DNA of 64,000 nucleotides from Flavobacterium sp. HSC-61S13. GTDB lineage: Bacteria > Bacteroidota > Bacteroidia > Flavobacteriales > Flavobacteriaceae. The position numbers were made by a program, and so were the translations under genes. Positions 18,844-27,690 of the stretch are shown piece by piece (the stretch's first letter is position 1; each line of letters begins with the position of its first letter). Under the pieces are notes generated by a model. That model did not search any database. It was given only the letters and a program-made list of their open reading frames with translations, and was not told the origin of the DNA. Location: the NCBI RefSeq assembly GCF_024171535.1, contig NZ_JALJZV010000016.1, positions 30,366-94,365 on the forward strand, read 5' to 3'.

Positions 18844-18996
18844 ATATAGGTATTTTCGGGATAATTAGCAAAAAATTAGACTAAAAGAAGCTTATTTATG
18901 TCGCAATGACTCCTTTAATTACAGACCCTTTCGTTATTTTTACGCCAATTTTGACGAAAAATGACCTGGACACGGTTAAATTGATTTTATAAAATG

Positions 18997-19004
18997 TACT
19001 TTTG
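18997..19004 (+). promoter_or_regulatory. Probable -7 box for the J-domain/KTSC gene
   Basis: TACTTTTG matches TAnnTTTG, 68 bases before the ATG. A TTG at 18981-18983 is closer than the usual -33 spacing, so the -33 call is weak. The 229-base gap it sits in holds nothing else that I recognise. Confidence 0.5.
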
Positions 19005-19072
19005 CCGAAATTATTGTTTTAGGGCTCAATAGATGTTCCTCTTTTAAGAACAATAAAGACCTCATTTTATTT

Positions 19073-19513
19073 ATGAAAAGAATTATCAGTCACAGAAATC
19101 TATTGGGTGTAGAAAAAAACACCGAATTAAAAGAATTAAAAACGATCTACCGCAATTTTATGAAGGAATTTCATCCTGATAAAATTCAAGACAATCCGGA
19201 AGCTCAATTAGAAGCTGAAGAAAAAAGTAAAAAAATCATTGAAGCCTATCATTTCTTGGTAAGTATTGCACCAGAAACCGTTGCTAATACGTTACCTGAG
19301 TACACTGAAACTACAACAAAATCTAGTATTCAAGATTTCAATTACGAGCGTTCGGTTTTAACCATCACGTTTACAAATGGAAGCAGCTACGAATATTTCA
19401 GCGTACCGAGAAACACTTATATAAAATTAGTTAATGCCGATTCTCCTGCACGTTTTGCAAGAAGACATATCTACACCGAGTTTATTTACAGAAAAACTGG
19501 TAACGCAGAATAA
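19073..19513 (+). CDS. J-domain plus KTSC-domain protein
   Basis: The 146-residue cytoplasmic protein has two parts. Residues 1-70 form a short DnaJ-like J domain with the HPD tripeptide in EFHPDKI, flanked by helices (KTIYRNFMK and KSKKIIEAYHFL). Residues 85-140 form a KTSC domain: YERSVLTITFTNGSSYEYF, YIKLVNADSPARFARRHI. KTSC is named after lysyl-tRNA synthetases that carry it, and its role is not clear to me. The J part predicts contact with DnaK. The protein lacks the Gly/Phe and zinc regions of DnaJ. Confidence 0.8.
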   Translation: MKRIISHRNLLGVEKNTELKELKTIYRNFMKEFHPDKIQDNPEAQLEAEEKSKKIIEAYHFLVSIAPETVANTLPEYTETTTKSSIQDFNYERSVLTITFTNGSSYEYFSVPRNTYIKLVNADSPARFARRHIYTEFIYRKTGNAE

Positions 19514-19522
19514 ATCTATTTT

Positions 19523-19552
19523 ACTGAGATTTTTGAATTCAAAAATCTCAGT
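19523..19552. terminator. Bidirectional terminator
   Basis: A perfect palindrome (ACTGAGATTTTT-GAATTC-AAAAATCTCAGT) followed by T runs lies between two converging genes, the KTSC gene and the thioredoxin-like gene, 10 and 12 bases from their stops. It can serve both strands. Confidence 0.9.
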
Positions 19553-19564
19553 ATTTTTTTGCTT

Positions 19565-20179
19565 TTATAAATTTGCAGCCACTGCAACACTATTCATCAT
19601 TTCCATTACTTCATTTTGAATAGCTACGCCTTTATCTTTCGCGTACCATTTTTGCAAGACCACTATCCCTTGTTCGTCAAACTGGCCGAATTCCGCTTTA
19701 TAATCTACTACTGCCTTTTGAGCACCATCAGGTCTTGGTCCCCAATCTGCAAGAACCTCCAAGGTATTTTTATCCAAAACGATCAACTTGGGAATTGCCT
19801 TACCTCCATTGGTCAAAAACTCTTCCATCAACTCATTATTTTGATCTCTAAAAACAACAACCAAATCAATAGCCGTAGAAGCCTCAGCCATTTTATTTAA
19901 AACCGGTAAGATTTGAGCGGCATCGCCACACCAGCTTTCAGAAATCACCAACCAAATATAGGCTCCTTTTAATTGTTGTAACTTGGCCTGAACTTGATCC
20001 GTAATTACCATTGTTTTGTCCAAGCGATTTAAACGAGCTTCATTAAGCTCTGCGTAAGACAGATAGCCTTCCTCTAATTCCAATATTTCAGGATTATTTA
20101 ATAGGGCATTAGTCACAAAAGATCTATATTGCTTATAGGTATAGCTTTTTTCCAAACTTTGTGTAATGATGTTTTTCAT
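19565..20179 (-). CDS. Thioredoxin-fold protein with WCGDAAQ motif
   Basis: This 204-residue protein has a thioredoxin-like fold at about residues 55-150. The active-site region reads ESWCGDAAQILPVLN: one cysteine, with Ala-Ala where a second redox cysteine would be (WCGDA), so it is not a classic CxxC disulfide exchanger. IDLVVVFRDQNNELMEEFLTNGGKAIP contains the conserved cis-Pro region (GGKAIPKLI). No signal peptide is visible, so it is probably cytoplasmic. Function is unknown. It diverges from the patatin gene with only 14 bases between the two first ATGs. Confidence 0.75.
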   Translation of the reverse strand: MKNIITQSLEKSYTYKQYRSFVTNALLNNPEILELEEGYLSYAELNEARLNRLDKTMVITDQVQAKLQQLKGAYIWLVISESWCGDAAQILPVLNKMAEASTAIDLVVVFRDQNNELMEEFLTNGGKAIPKLIVLDKNTLEVLADWGPRPDGAQKAVVDYKAEFGQFDEQGIVVLQKWYAKDKGVAIQNEVMEMMNSVAVAANL

Positions 20180-20193
20180 TTTATAGTAAATTT

Positions 20194-21042
20194 ATGCATT
20201 CAAATATAGAACATTTATCCATTCCAAAAGACAGATTTCAAATGGAAGAACAACAGTTATCTTCAGGATTAGTACTATCAGGGGGCGGTTATAAAGGCAT
20301 AGCACATGCTGGTGTATTACAATTTTTAGATGAAGAGGGTATTCGTCCTACTAAAATTGCGGGAACTAGTGCGGGATCAATTGTTGCAGGACTTTATGCT
20401 TTTGGAATTAAACCACCCGAGATACTCGATTTTTTTAAATCGGTAAACATTTTTAATTGGCATCATTTTACGATAAAAAAGGCTGGCATCATGGATGCTT
20501 ATGCCTTCCACAAGTACCTAAATAAAATTTTTAACGACCACATACTCGACGATTTAGAGATCCCTCTATATATCACCGCAACTGATATAGTACGCGGAAA
20601 ATTAAAAATATTTAGTCCGGAAACCAAAATAGCAGATGCACTCCTGGCCTCTAGTGCCTTTCCTGGTGTATTCTCTCCGTTTAAAATTGAGGATAGACTA
20701 TATAGCGATGGCGGTATCTTAAACAATTTCCCTTCCAATATACTACAAGGGCGTTGTGATTATATCATCGGGGTCAATGTCTGTCCTTTGCAGGAGATAG
20801 AAGAGCCCCAATTAACTTCTATAAAATCAGTCACAGCACGTGCTTACGAGTTAATGACCACCTTGAATAACTATCAAAAAATACAGCTTTGCGATTGGAT
20901 TATTGAACCGAAGGCACTGACAGAATACTCGACTTTTGAGCGCAATCGCAATCGAATGGATCAGATTTATGAGATTGGATATTTGGCGGCAAAAGAAAGC
21001 TTTCAAGAGAAAAAGCATAATTTTAAAAATCTTATTTTATAA
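20194..21042 (+). CDS. Patatin-like phospholipase
   Basis: This is a cytoplasmic serine lipid acyl hydrolase by family. The oxyanion loop SGGGYKG, nucleophile elbow GTSAGS and catalytic DGG (YSDGGILNNF) are all present, so the Ser-Asp dyad is intact. The patatin domain spans about residues 26-215. The first ATG (20194) gives 282 residues; a second ATG at 20242 gives 266 and would leave more room for a promoter beside the divergent thioredoxin-like gene. I cannot choose between them. The lipid substrate is unknown. Confidence 0.88.
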   Translation: MHSNIEHLSIPKDRFQMEEQQLSSGLVLSGGGYKGIAHAGVLQFLDEEGIRPTKIAGTSAGSIVAGLYAFGIKPPEILDFFKSVNIFNWHHFTIKKAGIMDAYAFHKYLNKIFNDHILDDLEIPLYITATDIVRGKLKIFSPETKIADALLASSAFPGVFSPFKIEDRLYSDGGILNNFPSNILQGRCDYIIGVNVCPLQEIEEPQLTSIKSVTARAYELMTTLNNYQKIQLCDWIIEPKALTEYSTFERNRNRMDQIYEIGYLAAKESFQEKKHNFKNLIL

Positions 21043-21056
21043 AAACAGATAATGAC

Positions 21057-21064
21057 TATATTTG
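21057..21064 (+). promoter_or_regulatory. -7 promoter box of pyrH-frr
   Basis: TATATTTG is an exact TAnnTTTG match, 24 bases before the pyrH ATG. The TTG inside it is in frame with pyrH and opens a longer frame, but that frame begins inside the promoter and is not the start. Confidence 0.75.
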
Positions 21065-21088
21065 CACAATCTTAAAATCATCCTTTCA

Positions 21089-21799
21089 ATGAAATACAAA
21101 AGAATTCTACTAAAATTAAGTGGAGAAGCCTTAATGGGAGAAAATCAATACGGTATTGATCCAAAGAAGTTAGCAGAATACGCTGCAGAGATAAAACAAA
21201 TACACAATAAAGGTATTCAAATCGCGATTGTAATTGGCGGTGGAAACATCTTTAGAGGAGTTGCTGGAGCAAGTGAAGGGATGGATCGTGTTCAAGGTGA
21301 TTATATGGGAATGTTAGCTACAGTGATCAACGGCATGGCCTTGCAAGGAGCTCTTGAAGCTGCTGGTATGTTGACTCGTCTACAAACCGCTTTAAAAATT
21401 GAAGCTGTTGCTGAACCTTATATCAAAAGAAGAGCTGTTCGTCACTTAGAAAAAGGACGTATTGTAATTTTTGGTGCAGGTACGGGTAATCCGTATTTTA
21501 CAACGGACACCGCTGCGGTATTAAGAGGTGTTGAAATCAATGCAGATGTTATCTTAAAAGGAACGCGAGTAGATGGCGTTTATTCAGCAGATCCAGAGAA
21601 AGATCCTACGGCAGTAAAATATGAAACCATCACTTTTGACGATGTCTTGAGAATGGGATTGAACGTTATGGATACGACTGCATTTACATTAAGTCAAGAA
21701 AATCATTTACCAATAGTGGTATTTGACATGAATAAAAAAGATAATTTACTTAAAGTTTGCGAAGGAGAAACTATAGGTACCACAGTAAATATTAATTGA
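21089..21799 (+). CDS. pyrH: UMP kinase
   Basis: UMP kinase phosphorylates UMP to UDP in pyrimidine nucleotide synthesis and acts as a hexamer. From the ATG at 21089 it has 236 residues, normal for the family. The amino-acid-kinase motifs are visible: [11 protein letters not shown] at the start, [11 protein letters not shown] at the nucleotide loop and [18 protein letters not shown]. The longer frame opening at a TTG at 21062 is rejected because that TTG lies in the promoter. It is followed after 14 bases by frr, an order found across bacteria. Confidence 0.98.
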   Translation: MKYKRILLKLSGEALMGENQYGIDPKKLAEYAAEIKQIHNKGIQIAIVIGGGNIFRGVAGASEGMDRVQGDYMGMLATVINGMALQGALEAAGMLTRLQTALKIEAVAEPYIKRRAVRHLEKGRIVIFGAGTGNPYFTTDTAAVLRGVEINADVILKGTRVDGVYSADPEKDPTAVKYETITFDDVLRMGLNVMDTTAFTLSQENHLPIVVFDMNKKDNLLKVCEGETIGTTVNIN

Positions 21800-21813
21800 T
21801 AGAATAAAAAGTT

Positions 21814-22377
21814 ATGACTGAAGAGATAAACTTTATTATTGCCAGTACTAAGGAGTCTATGGAGGGTACTATTGCCCACTTAGAGAAAGAACTTTTAAAT
21901 ATCCGTGCTGGAAAAGCAACTCCACAAATGTTAGGAGGTGTTTTCGTAGACTATTATGGCTCTCCGACTCCATTGTCACAGGTGGCCAATATTAATGTAC
22001 CCGATGCACGTACCCTTGCGGTTACACCTTGGGAAAAAAGCATGCTTCAACCCATAGAAAAAGCAATAATGATCGCCAATTTAGGATTAAACCCTATGAA
22101 TAATGGAGAGAACATCATTATCAACATCCCTGCTTTAACAGAAGAACGCAGAAGAGACTTGGCAAAACAATCTAAAACAGAAGCTGAAGATGCCAAAATC
22201 GGTATTCGTAACGCTCGTAAAGATGCCAATACAGAAATTAAAAAATTGGAAAAAGAAGGTACTTCAGAAGATATCTGTAAAGTAGCTGAGGAAAGCATCC
22301 AAAAGATTACTGATTCCTATATCAAAAAAATCGATGAAATCTTCGCAGTTAAAGAAGCTGAAATCATGAAAGTATAA
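21814..22377 (+). CDS. frr: Ribosome recycling factor
   Basis: This 187-residue protein, with EF-G, splits the post-termination ribosome. The family signatures are NIRAGKATPQML near residue 30, VDYYGSPTPLSQVANI and IRNARKDANTEIKKLEK in the long helical domain. Length is standard. It is co-transcribed with pyrH and closed by a hairpin terminator just after its stop. Confidence 0.98.
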   Translation: MTEEINFIIASTKESMEGTIAHLEKELLNIRAGKATPQMLGGVFVDYYGSPTPLSQVANINVPDARTLAVTPWEKSMLQPIEKAIMIANLGLNPMNNGENIIINIPALTEERRRDLAKQSKTEAEDAKIGIRNARKDANTEIKKLEKEGTSEDICKVAEESIQKITDSYIKKIDEIFAVKEAEIMKV

Positions 22378-22382
22378 AGTCA

Positions 22383-22409
22383 AAAAAATCCGCAAATTGC
22401 GGATTTTTT
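22383..22409 (+). terminator. Terminator of pyrH-frr
   Basis: A stem of AAAAAATCCGCA / TGCGGATTTTTT with a three-base loop and a T run. It begins five bases after the frr stop and may also serve the converging SMR gene. Confidence 0.9.
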
Positions 22410-22430
22410 GTTTTCTATATGGGTGTTTTG

Positions 22431-22757
22431 CTAATTCGAAACAAACTTGAGGCCAATAATCGATGCTATAAGTGTTGTAATAAAAAATACCCTCCAAAAA
22501 TCAGCCGGTTCTTTAAAAATAAAGATTCCAACGATGACTGTTCCAACTGCCCCTATTCCAGTCCATACCGCATAAGCCGTTCCTATAGGCAAAGTCTGAG
22601 TCGCTTTATACAACAAAAACATACTGATAGTCAAGCAAACGAAAAAACCACACATCCACAATGCGGATACTGTGCCAGTGGTTTCCTTGGCTTTCCCCAA
22701 ACATGATGCAAAACCCACTTCAAAAAGACCTCCAATAACCAATAAAATCCAATTCAT
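22431..22757 (-). CDS. Small multidrug resistance (SMR) family transporter, SugE/Gdx-like
   Basis: This 108-residue protein has four membrane helices. It starts at the ATG at 22755-22757 (MNWILLVIGGLFEVGFA); a longer frame would run across the promoter. The essential Glu is at position 13 (GGLFEVGFA), and LPIGTAYAVWTGIGAVGT is the SMR signature. The sequence resembles the SugE/Gdx branch, which exports guanidinium, more than EmrE. Substrate is not proven, and a second SMR subunit is not adjacent. Confidence 0.88.
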   Translation of the reverse strand: MNWILLVIGGLFEVGFASCLGKAKETTGTVSALWMCGFFVCLTISMFLLYKATQTLPIGTAYAVWTGIGAVGTVIVGIFIFKEPADFWRVFFITTLIASIIGLKFVSN

Positions 22758-22778
22758 CCTTTTTATTTTTTTTTTTTG

Positions 22779-22786
22779 CAAATATA
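22779..22786 (-). promoter_or_regulatory. -7 promoter box of the SMR gene
   Basis: The minus strand reads TATATTTG, an exact TAnnTTTG match, 21 bases upstream of the ATG. A run of about 12 A residues (minus strand) lies between it and the start. I looked for a guanidine riboswitch in the leader and saw no room for one. Confidence 0.7.
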
Positions 22787-22960
22787 CTTCAGCAAAAACA
22801 AAGTTCATGCACTTCCTAAAATAAGACCGCTGCCTTTCTCATTTATACCAAAAACCAAGCGACTCCCCAAAACCGCTATACAAATAGAAATATAGTTGTT
22901 GTTTTTATTTTAATTGTTAATAAAATTTAACATATTTGTTACCATATACCAAACCGAGCT

Positions 22961-24211
22961 ATGAAACAACTATACATCCTATTAATCTTTTTAAGTTGTA
23001 TACCTGCAACTTCCCAAACGAGTAAAAAGGTCTTTTTTATCGGCAATAGTTATACAGACACACACAATATACCACAACTGGTTGAATCCATAGCTAAGGC
23101 AGCGGGTGATCAGCTATCCTATACGAGTCATGCCCCAGGTGGCGCTACACTTCAGCAGCACAACAACAATCAAAACGTCAATAACACCATCGCTCAAGGT
23201 AACTGGGACTATGTCGTTTTACAAGAGCAAAGTCAGCTTCCCGCATTTCCCGATCCCGATGTAATCAATCTGGTATATCCGTATGCCGCTGCTTTAAGCA
23301 AAAAAATAAAACAAGCCAATCCTTGTACACAGGTGACGTTCTACATGACCTGGGGTAGAAAAAATGGCGACCAAACCAACTGTGCCTTTTGGAAACCGCT
23401 GTGCACCTATATCGGCATGGACGACCTACTCCAACAAAGATATATGACTATGGCTACCACAAACAAAGGTATCGTTGCACCCGTAGCAGCTGTTTGGCGC
23501 TATCTGATCACCAATAATCCTGAAATCGAACTTTATTCAGCAGACGAATCTCATCCATCCGTAGAAGGTGCTATGGCAGCAGCTTATACTTTTTATACGG
23601 TGTTTTTTGAAAAAGCACCAACAAGTTCTACTTTTACCAATAACCTACCATCTTCGACGATTAACACGATTAAAAATGCCGTCGATAAAATTGTTTTTAA
23701 CAATCTTGCCAATTGGAAGATTTACGATTATGATCCAGTCTCTAACTTTGACTATACGTTAACCAATAACGAAGTTACTTTCAAAAACCTATCAATAAAT
23801 TCTGAAGATTACCTCTGGACCTTTGGAGATGGAAGCAGTTCAAATTCGACAAACCCGACGCACACCTACAACAATACCGGTACTTTCACAGTACAATTAA
23901 GCGCCGCGAAATGCTCGAAAACAGTAGTGTTTGAAAAAACAATTCAAATCAAAACTTTAGCCACTGAAAATTTCATTTCCAAAAGCGCTTTCTTATACCC
24001 CAATCCAGCTAATCATCAAATGGAATTCACCACAACGCAAAACGTACAAAACATAGAGATCATCGATTTCAACGGAAAGATCATCGCTCCAAAATTCAGT
24101 TCAAATCAAAACAAACACCTAATAGATCTGAGCGCTCTAGCAAGTGGCAGTTATTATTTGCGAGTAAAATATACTCATGGAAACGATGCACATCCCTTTA
24201 TCAAGTTGTAA
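22961..24211 (+). CDS. Secreted SGNH-type hydrolase-like protein with PKD and T9SS sorting domains
   Basis: 416 residues. A signal peptide (to about residue 19) is followed by an SGNH/GDSL-like domain at 24-220: FIGNSYTD with Ser30 as candidate nucleophile, WDYVVLQEQSQLP, and DESH with Asp195 and His198 as the catalytic pair. A PKD domain lies at about 260-330 (YLWTFGDGSS, THTYNNTGTFTVQL). A type IX secretion C-terminal domain follows at about 343-416 (FLYPNPAN, NIEIIDFNGKII, LASGSYYLRV). It should be exported through T9SS to the surface or medium. Substrate is unknown; esters of carbohydrates are typical for the fold. Confidence 0.85.
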   Translation: MKQLYILLIFLSCIPATSQTSKKVFFIGNSYTDTHNIPQLVESIAKAAGDQLSYTSHAPGGATLQQHNNNQNVNNTIAQGNWDYVVLQEQSQLPAFPDPDVINLVYPYAAALSKKIKQANPCTQVTFYMTWGRKNGDQTNCAFWKPLCTYIGMDDLLQQRYMTMATTNKGIVAPVAAVWRYLITNNPEIELYSADESHPSVEGAMAAAYTFYTVFFEKAPTSSTFTNNLPSSTINTIKNAVDKIVFNNLANWKIYDYDPVSNFDYTLTNNEVTFKNLSINSEDYLWTFGDGSSSNSTNPTHTYNNTGTFTVQLSAAKCSKTVVFEKTIQIKTLATENFISKSAFLYPNPANHQMEFTTTQNVQNIEIIDFNGKIIAPKFSSNQNKHLIDLSALASGSYYLRVKYTHGNDAHPFIKL

Positions 24212-24450
24212 GTTACCTACAAGCTAAAGCTAATCGAAAAAACAAACCACAAGGGAGTTAGACAACCTCTAAGAAGTCGAAGCAACTTGAATGCTACCGA
24301 GAAAACTGCAAGCGTTATAAAACGATGCTTTTTCACTAAACCCCATCTACCATGGAGCTGCATCGCCAAATTCAAAACGGCGAAACCTATATCAAAAAAA
24401 TCTCGCAAAGGGTTTTACCTAGATATTCCAAAAACTACTTAAATTTTTAG
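24212..24450. other. Intergenic stretch without recognised features
   Basis: I see no credible gene, RNA or terminator hairpin in this stretch. A 63-codon minus-strand frame covers part of it, but it has no start context or family likeness that I can support. The asnS promoter box follows. Confidence 0.4.
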
Positions 24451-24458
24451 TACCTTTG
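24451..24458 (+). promoter_or_regulatory. Probable -7 box for asnS
   Basis: TACCTTTG matches TAnnTTTG and lies 60 bases before the asnS ATG. The -33 region is A/T-rich without an obvious TTG. Confidence 0.55.
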
Positions 24459-24518
24459 CGGGTATTTTACAGAGAGATAATCCTGATTAATTTCGTATTT
24501 TAAATATAAAAGTCGACG

Positions 24519-25952
24519 ATGAAACACACTAAAGTTATTGACCTACTGAGCAGTACCAACACCCTGCACGAAGTCAAAGCAAAAGGATGGGTGAGAACCT
24601 TTAGAAACAACCAATTTCTTGCTTTAAACGATGGATCAACCATTCACAACATTCAATGTGTTGTAGATTTTGAAAAATTCCCTGCCGAATTATTAAAGAG
24701 AATTAATACGGGAGCAGCCGTTTCCTTAACGGGAACACTCGTTGAGAGTAAAGGGTCTGGACAAAACGTAGAAATCCAAGTTAATGAATTGGTGATATTG
24801 GGAGATTCTGATCCAGAAAAATACCCTATACAACCGAAAAAGCACTCTTTAGAGTTTTTACGTGAAAACGCACATTTAAGAATACGCACCAATGTTTTTG
24901 GAGCGATTATGAGAGTTCGTAGTACGTTGTCATTTGCCGTACATAAATATTTTCAAGACAACGGATTTTTCTATTTCAATGCACCGATCGTTACAGGATC
25001 TGATGCAGAGGGAGCTGGAGAAATGCTGCATGTAACTTCGTTGCCTTTTGATAACATCCCTAAAAATGAGGATGGATCTATTAATTTTAGCGAAGATTTT
25101 TTCGGTAAAGCGACCAACCTAACCGTTTCTGGACAGCTAGAAGCTGAAACCTATGCTATGGCATTGGGGCAAGTATATACGTTTGGACCAACATTCCGTG
25201 CGGAAAATTCTCATACTTCCCGCCATTTGGCAGAATTCTGGATGATTGAGCCTGAAGTGGCCTTTATCAACTTGGACGAGAACATGGATTTGGCTGAAGA
25301 CTTCATCAAGTACATCATCAAATACACTTTAGAGAAATGTGCTGATGATTTAAAATTCCTAGATCAGCGACTAACCGATGAAGAGAAAAACAAACCGCAG
25401 GCAGAACGCAGCGAAATGTCTTTACTTCAGAAATTAAACTTCGTATTGGAAAACAACTTTAAAAGAGTTAGTTATACAGAAGCCATCGATATTTTACGCA
25501 ACAGCAAACCCAATAAAAATAAAAAATTCAAATACCTCATTGATGAATGGGGAGCTGATTTACAAAGTGAACATGAGCGCTTTTTAGTTGAAAAACACTT
25601 TAAATGCCCTGTAATCTTATTTGATTACCCTGCAGACATTAAAGCCTTTTATATGCGTATGAACGAGGACGGTAAAACGGTTCGCGCTATGGATATCCTT
25701 TTCCCAGGAATTGGAGAAATTGTAGGAGGTTCTCAAAGAGAAGAACGCTACGACAAACTCGTGGAAAGAATGCAGAAAATGGGAATCGATGAAAAAGAAT
25801 TGTGGTGGTATTTAGATACCCGCAAATACGGTTCTGCACCACATAGTGGGTTTGGATTAGGATTTGAAAGAATGGTCTTATTTGTAACTGGAATGACCAA
25901 CATACGCGATGTGATTCCATTCCCTAGAACTCCGCAAAACGCAGAATTCTAG
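24519..25952 (+). CDS. asnS: Asparaginyl-tRNA synthetase
   Basis: This class II synthetase of 477 residues charges tRNA-Asn. An N-terminal OB-fold anticodon-binding domain ([20 protein letters not shown]) leads into the catalytic core, with motif 2 at [11 protein letters not shown] and motif 3 at [12 protein letters not shown]. The region [14 protein letters not shown] is typical of AsnRS and separates it from AspRS. It is followed by a long-stem hairpin and then rpoN on the same strand, with separate transcription likely. Confidence 0.97.
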   Translation: MKHTKVIDLLSSTNTLHEVKAKGWVRTFRNNQFLALNDGSTIHNIQCVVDFEKFPAELLKRINTGAAVSLTGTLVESKGSGQNVEIQVNELVILGDSDPEKYPIQPKKHSLEFLRENAHLRIRTNVFGAIMRVRSTLSFAVHKYFQDNGFFYFNAPIVTGSDAEGAGEMLHVTSLPFDNIPKNEDGSINFSEDFFGKATNLTVSGQLEAETYAMALGQVYTFGPTFRAENSHTSRHLAEFWMIEPEVAFINLDENMDLAEDFIKYIIKYTLEKCADDLKFLDQRLTDEEKNKPQAERSEMSLLQKLNFVLENNFKRVSYTEAIDILRNSKPNKNKKFKYLIDEWGADLQSEHERFLVEKHFKCPVILFDYPADIKAFYMRMNEDGKTVRAMDILFPGIGEIVGGSQREERYDKLVERMQKMGIDEKELWWYLDTRKYGSAPHSGFGLGFERMVLFVTGMTNIRDVIPFPRTPQNAEF

Positions 25953-25970
25953 CATACCATACCTTTTGTT

Positions 25971-26040
25971 AAAAAGTTTACTTTATACACATATTTTATT
26001 AATTTTGGTGAAATAAGTTTTTGTATAAAGTAAACTTTTT
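25971..26040 (+). terminator. Long-stem hairpin between asnS and rpoN
   Basis: Two perfectly complementary 19-base arms (25971-25989, AAAAAGTTTACTTTATACA, and 26022-26040) enclose a 32-base A/T-rich loop. The right arm runs straight into a T run. It works as a terminator for asnS, but the stem is long and the loop unusually large. Confidence 0.75.
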
Positions 26041-26078
26041 TTTATTCCATAAAATCTTATTATTTCTTATCTTAGTCT

Positions 26079-27536
26079 ATGCTTAAACAGAATTTACAAT
26101 TAAAACTATCTCAAAAACTATCACCTCAACAGATTCAACTGATGAAGTTGATACAACTGCCTACCCAAGCTTTCGAGCAACGGTTAAAGGAAGAATTGAT
26201 AGAAAATCCTGCTCTTGAAACAGGTAAAGAAGATACCGTTGAAGCAGATGAGTTTTCCAATGAGGAATATGACGATTACGATAACGAGAGAATCGACACT
26301 GAAGACATCAATATTGACGAGTATTTAAGTGACGATGAAACCCCAGACTACAAGCTACAAGCCAACAATTACAGTCGCGATGATGAAGATTATGAAATAC
26401 CGATTATTGCTTCTGTAAGTTTTCATCAAGATCTGATCAATCAGCTCAACACCTTTATTCTTAATGATTTTGAAGGAAGCATAGCAGAGTTTTTAGTCGG
26501 AAGCATTGACGACATGGGATATATTCGTCGTGAAATACAAGATATAGTAGATGATTTAGCCTTTACACAGGGTATTTATACCGACGAAGCTACCGTAGAG
26601 AAGGTTCTACATATCATACACGAATTGGAACCCGCTGGTGTAGGTGCTCGAAATTTACAGGAATGCCTGTTATTACAATTACGACACAAAACACCAAGCG
26701 AAGCAGTTGACTTGGCAAAGGATATTATTGAAAATCAATTTGAAGCCTTTACCAAAAAGCATTACGACAAAATGTTGCAAAAATATGGCATTACACAATC
26801 CCAATTGAGAAAAGCCATAGACGAAATAGAAAAACTCAATCCAAAACCGGGAGGTGCTTTTGCTGGAAACTCTAAAGCCGTAGAACACGTGGTTCCCGAT
26901 TTTGCTATTAAAATTGTTGAAGGCGATTTAGAACTCACCCTCAATGGCCGTAATGCACCTGAATTGCACATATCTAAGGATTATCAAGAAATGCTTCAAA
27001 CCTACAAAGAAGTAGCCGAGAAGCCGTCAAATTCCCAACGCGATGCCGTGCAATTTATCAAACAAAAACTCGATGGCGCCAAGTGGTTTATAGAAGCGAT
27101 CAAACAACGTCAAGAGACTTTGTACGTAACGATGAATGCGATTATGGAATATCAAAGAGAGTACTTTTTAGACGGTGACGAGACCAAACTGAAACCGATG
27201 ATTCTAAAGGACATCGCTGATTTAATCGGTTTGGATATTTCTACGATTTCGAGAGTTGCCAACAGCAAGTATGTAGAAACCCCTTATGGAACCAAACTGA
27301 TCAAAACATTTTTCTCTGAAGCGATGATGAACGATCAAGGAGAAGAGGTTTCCACCATTGAAATCAAAAAAATACTTCAGAATATTATAGCGGATGAGGA
27401 TAAACAAAAACCGTATCCCGATGATAAATTAGCCGACCTACTCAAAGAAAAAGGCTATCCGATTGCACGACGTACTATAGCAAAATACAGAGAGCAATTA
27501 GACATTCCCGTAGCGAGGATGCGTAAAAAAATATAA
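26079..27536 (+). CDS. rpoN: RNA polymerase sigma-54 factor
   Basis: 485 residues. The Gln-rich N-terminal activator-interacting region (LKLSQKLSPQQIQLMKLIQL), an acidic linker at about residues 50-110, the core-binding domain and the DNA-binding C-terminus are all in order. The RpoN box is intact as ARRTIAKYREQL near residue 470, so it should read -24/-12 promoters. It needs an enhancer-binding ATPase, and none is encoded in this window. Confidence 0.97.
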   Translation: MLKQNLQLKLSQKLSPQQIQLMKLIQLPTQAFEQRLKEELIENPALETGKEDTVEADEFSNEEYDDYDNERIDTEDINIDEYLSDDETPDYKLQANNYSRDDEDYEIPIIASVSFHQDLINQLNTFILNDFEGSIAEFLVGSIDDMGYIRREIQDIVDDLAFTQGIYTDEATVEKVLHIIHELEPAGVGARNLQECLLLQLRHKTPSEAVDLAKDIIENQFEAFTKKHYDKMLQKYGITQSQLRKAIDEIEKLNPKPGGAFAGNSKAVEHVVPDFAIKIVEGDLELTLNGRNAPELHISKDYQEMLQTYKEVAEKPSNSQRDAVQFIKQKLDGAKWFIEAIKQRQETLYVTMNAIMEYQREYFLDGDETKLKPMILKDIADLIGLDISTISRVANSKYVETPYGTKLIKTFFSEAMMNDQGEEVSTIEIKKILQNIIADEDKQKPYPDDKLADLLKEKGYPIARRTIAKYREQLDIPVARMRKKI

Positions 27537-27580
27537 AGATTAATGCTGTAGTAACCCAGAGTTATTAAAAGAAGTCCCAT

Positions 27581-27606
27581 AAGGCAATTTTCTATAAAAT
27601 TGCCTT
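27581..27606. terminator. Hairpin downstream of rpoN
   Basis: A stem of AAGGCAATTTT / AAAATTGCCTT with a CTAT loop, 44 bases after the rpoN stop. There is no strong T run, so it may be a weak terminator or an mRNA 3-prime end stabiliser. Confidence 0.5.
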
Positions 27607-27690
27607 TCAAGCTCCAATAACACTAATTTGATTACTTAAAAACTAAGAAAAACAACTTATATTGTAGCTCTAAAAAGTAACTATTTATCT

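Noticed and set aside
22787..22960. Guanidine riboswitch upstream of the SMR gene
   Set aside because: The leader between the promoter box and the ATG is only about 21 bases, too short for a riboswitch.
24217..24408. 63-codon open frame on the minus strand after the SGNH gene
   Set aside because: Hydrophobic C-terminus but no start context, no promoter box on that strand and no family likeness. Treated as chance.
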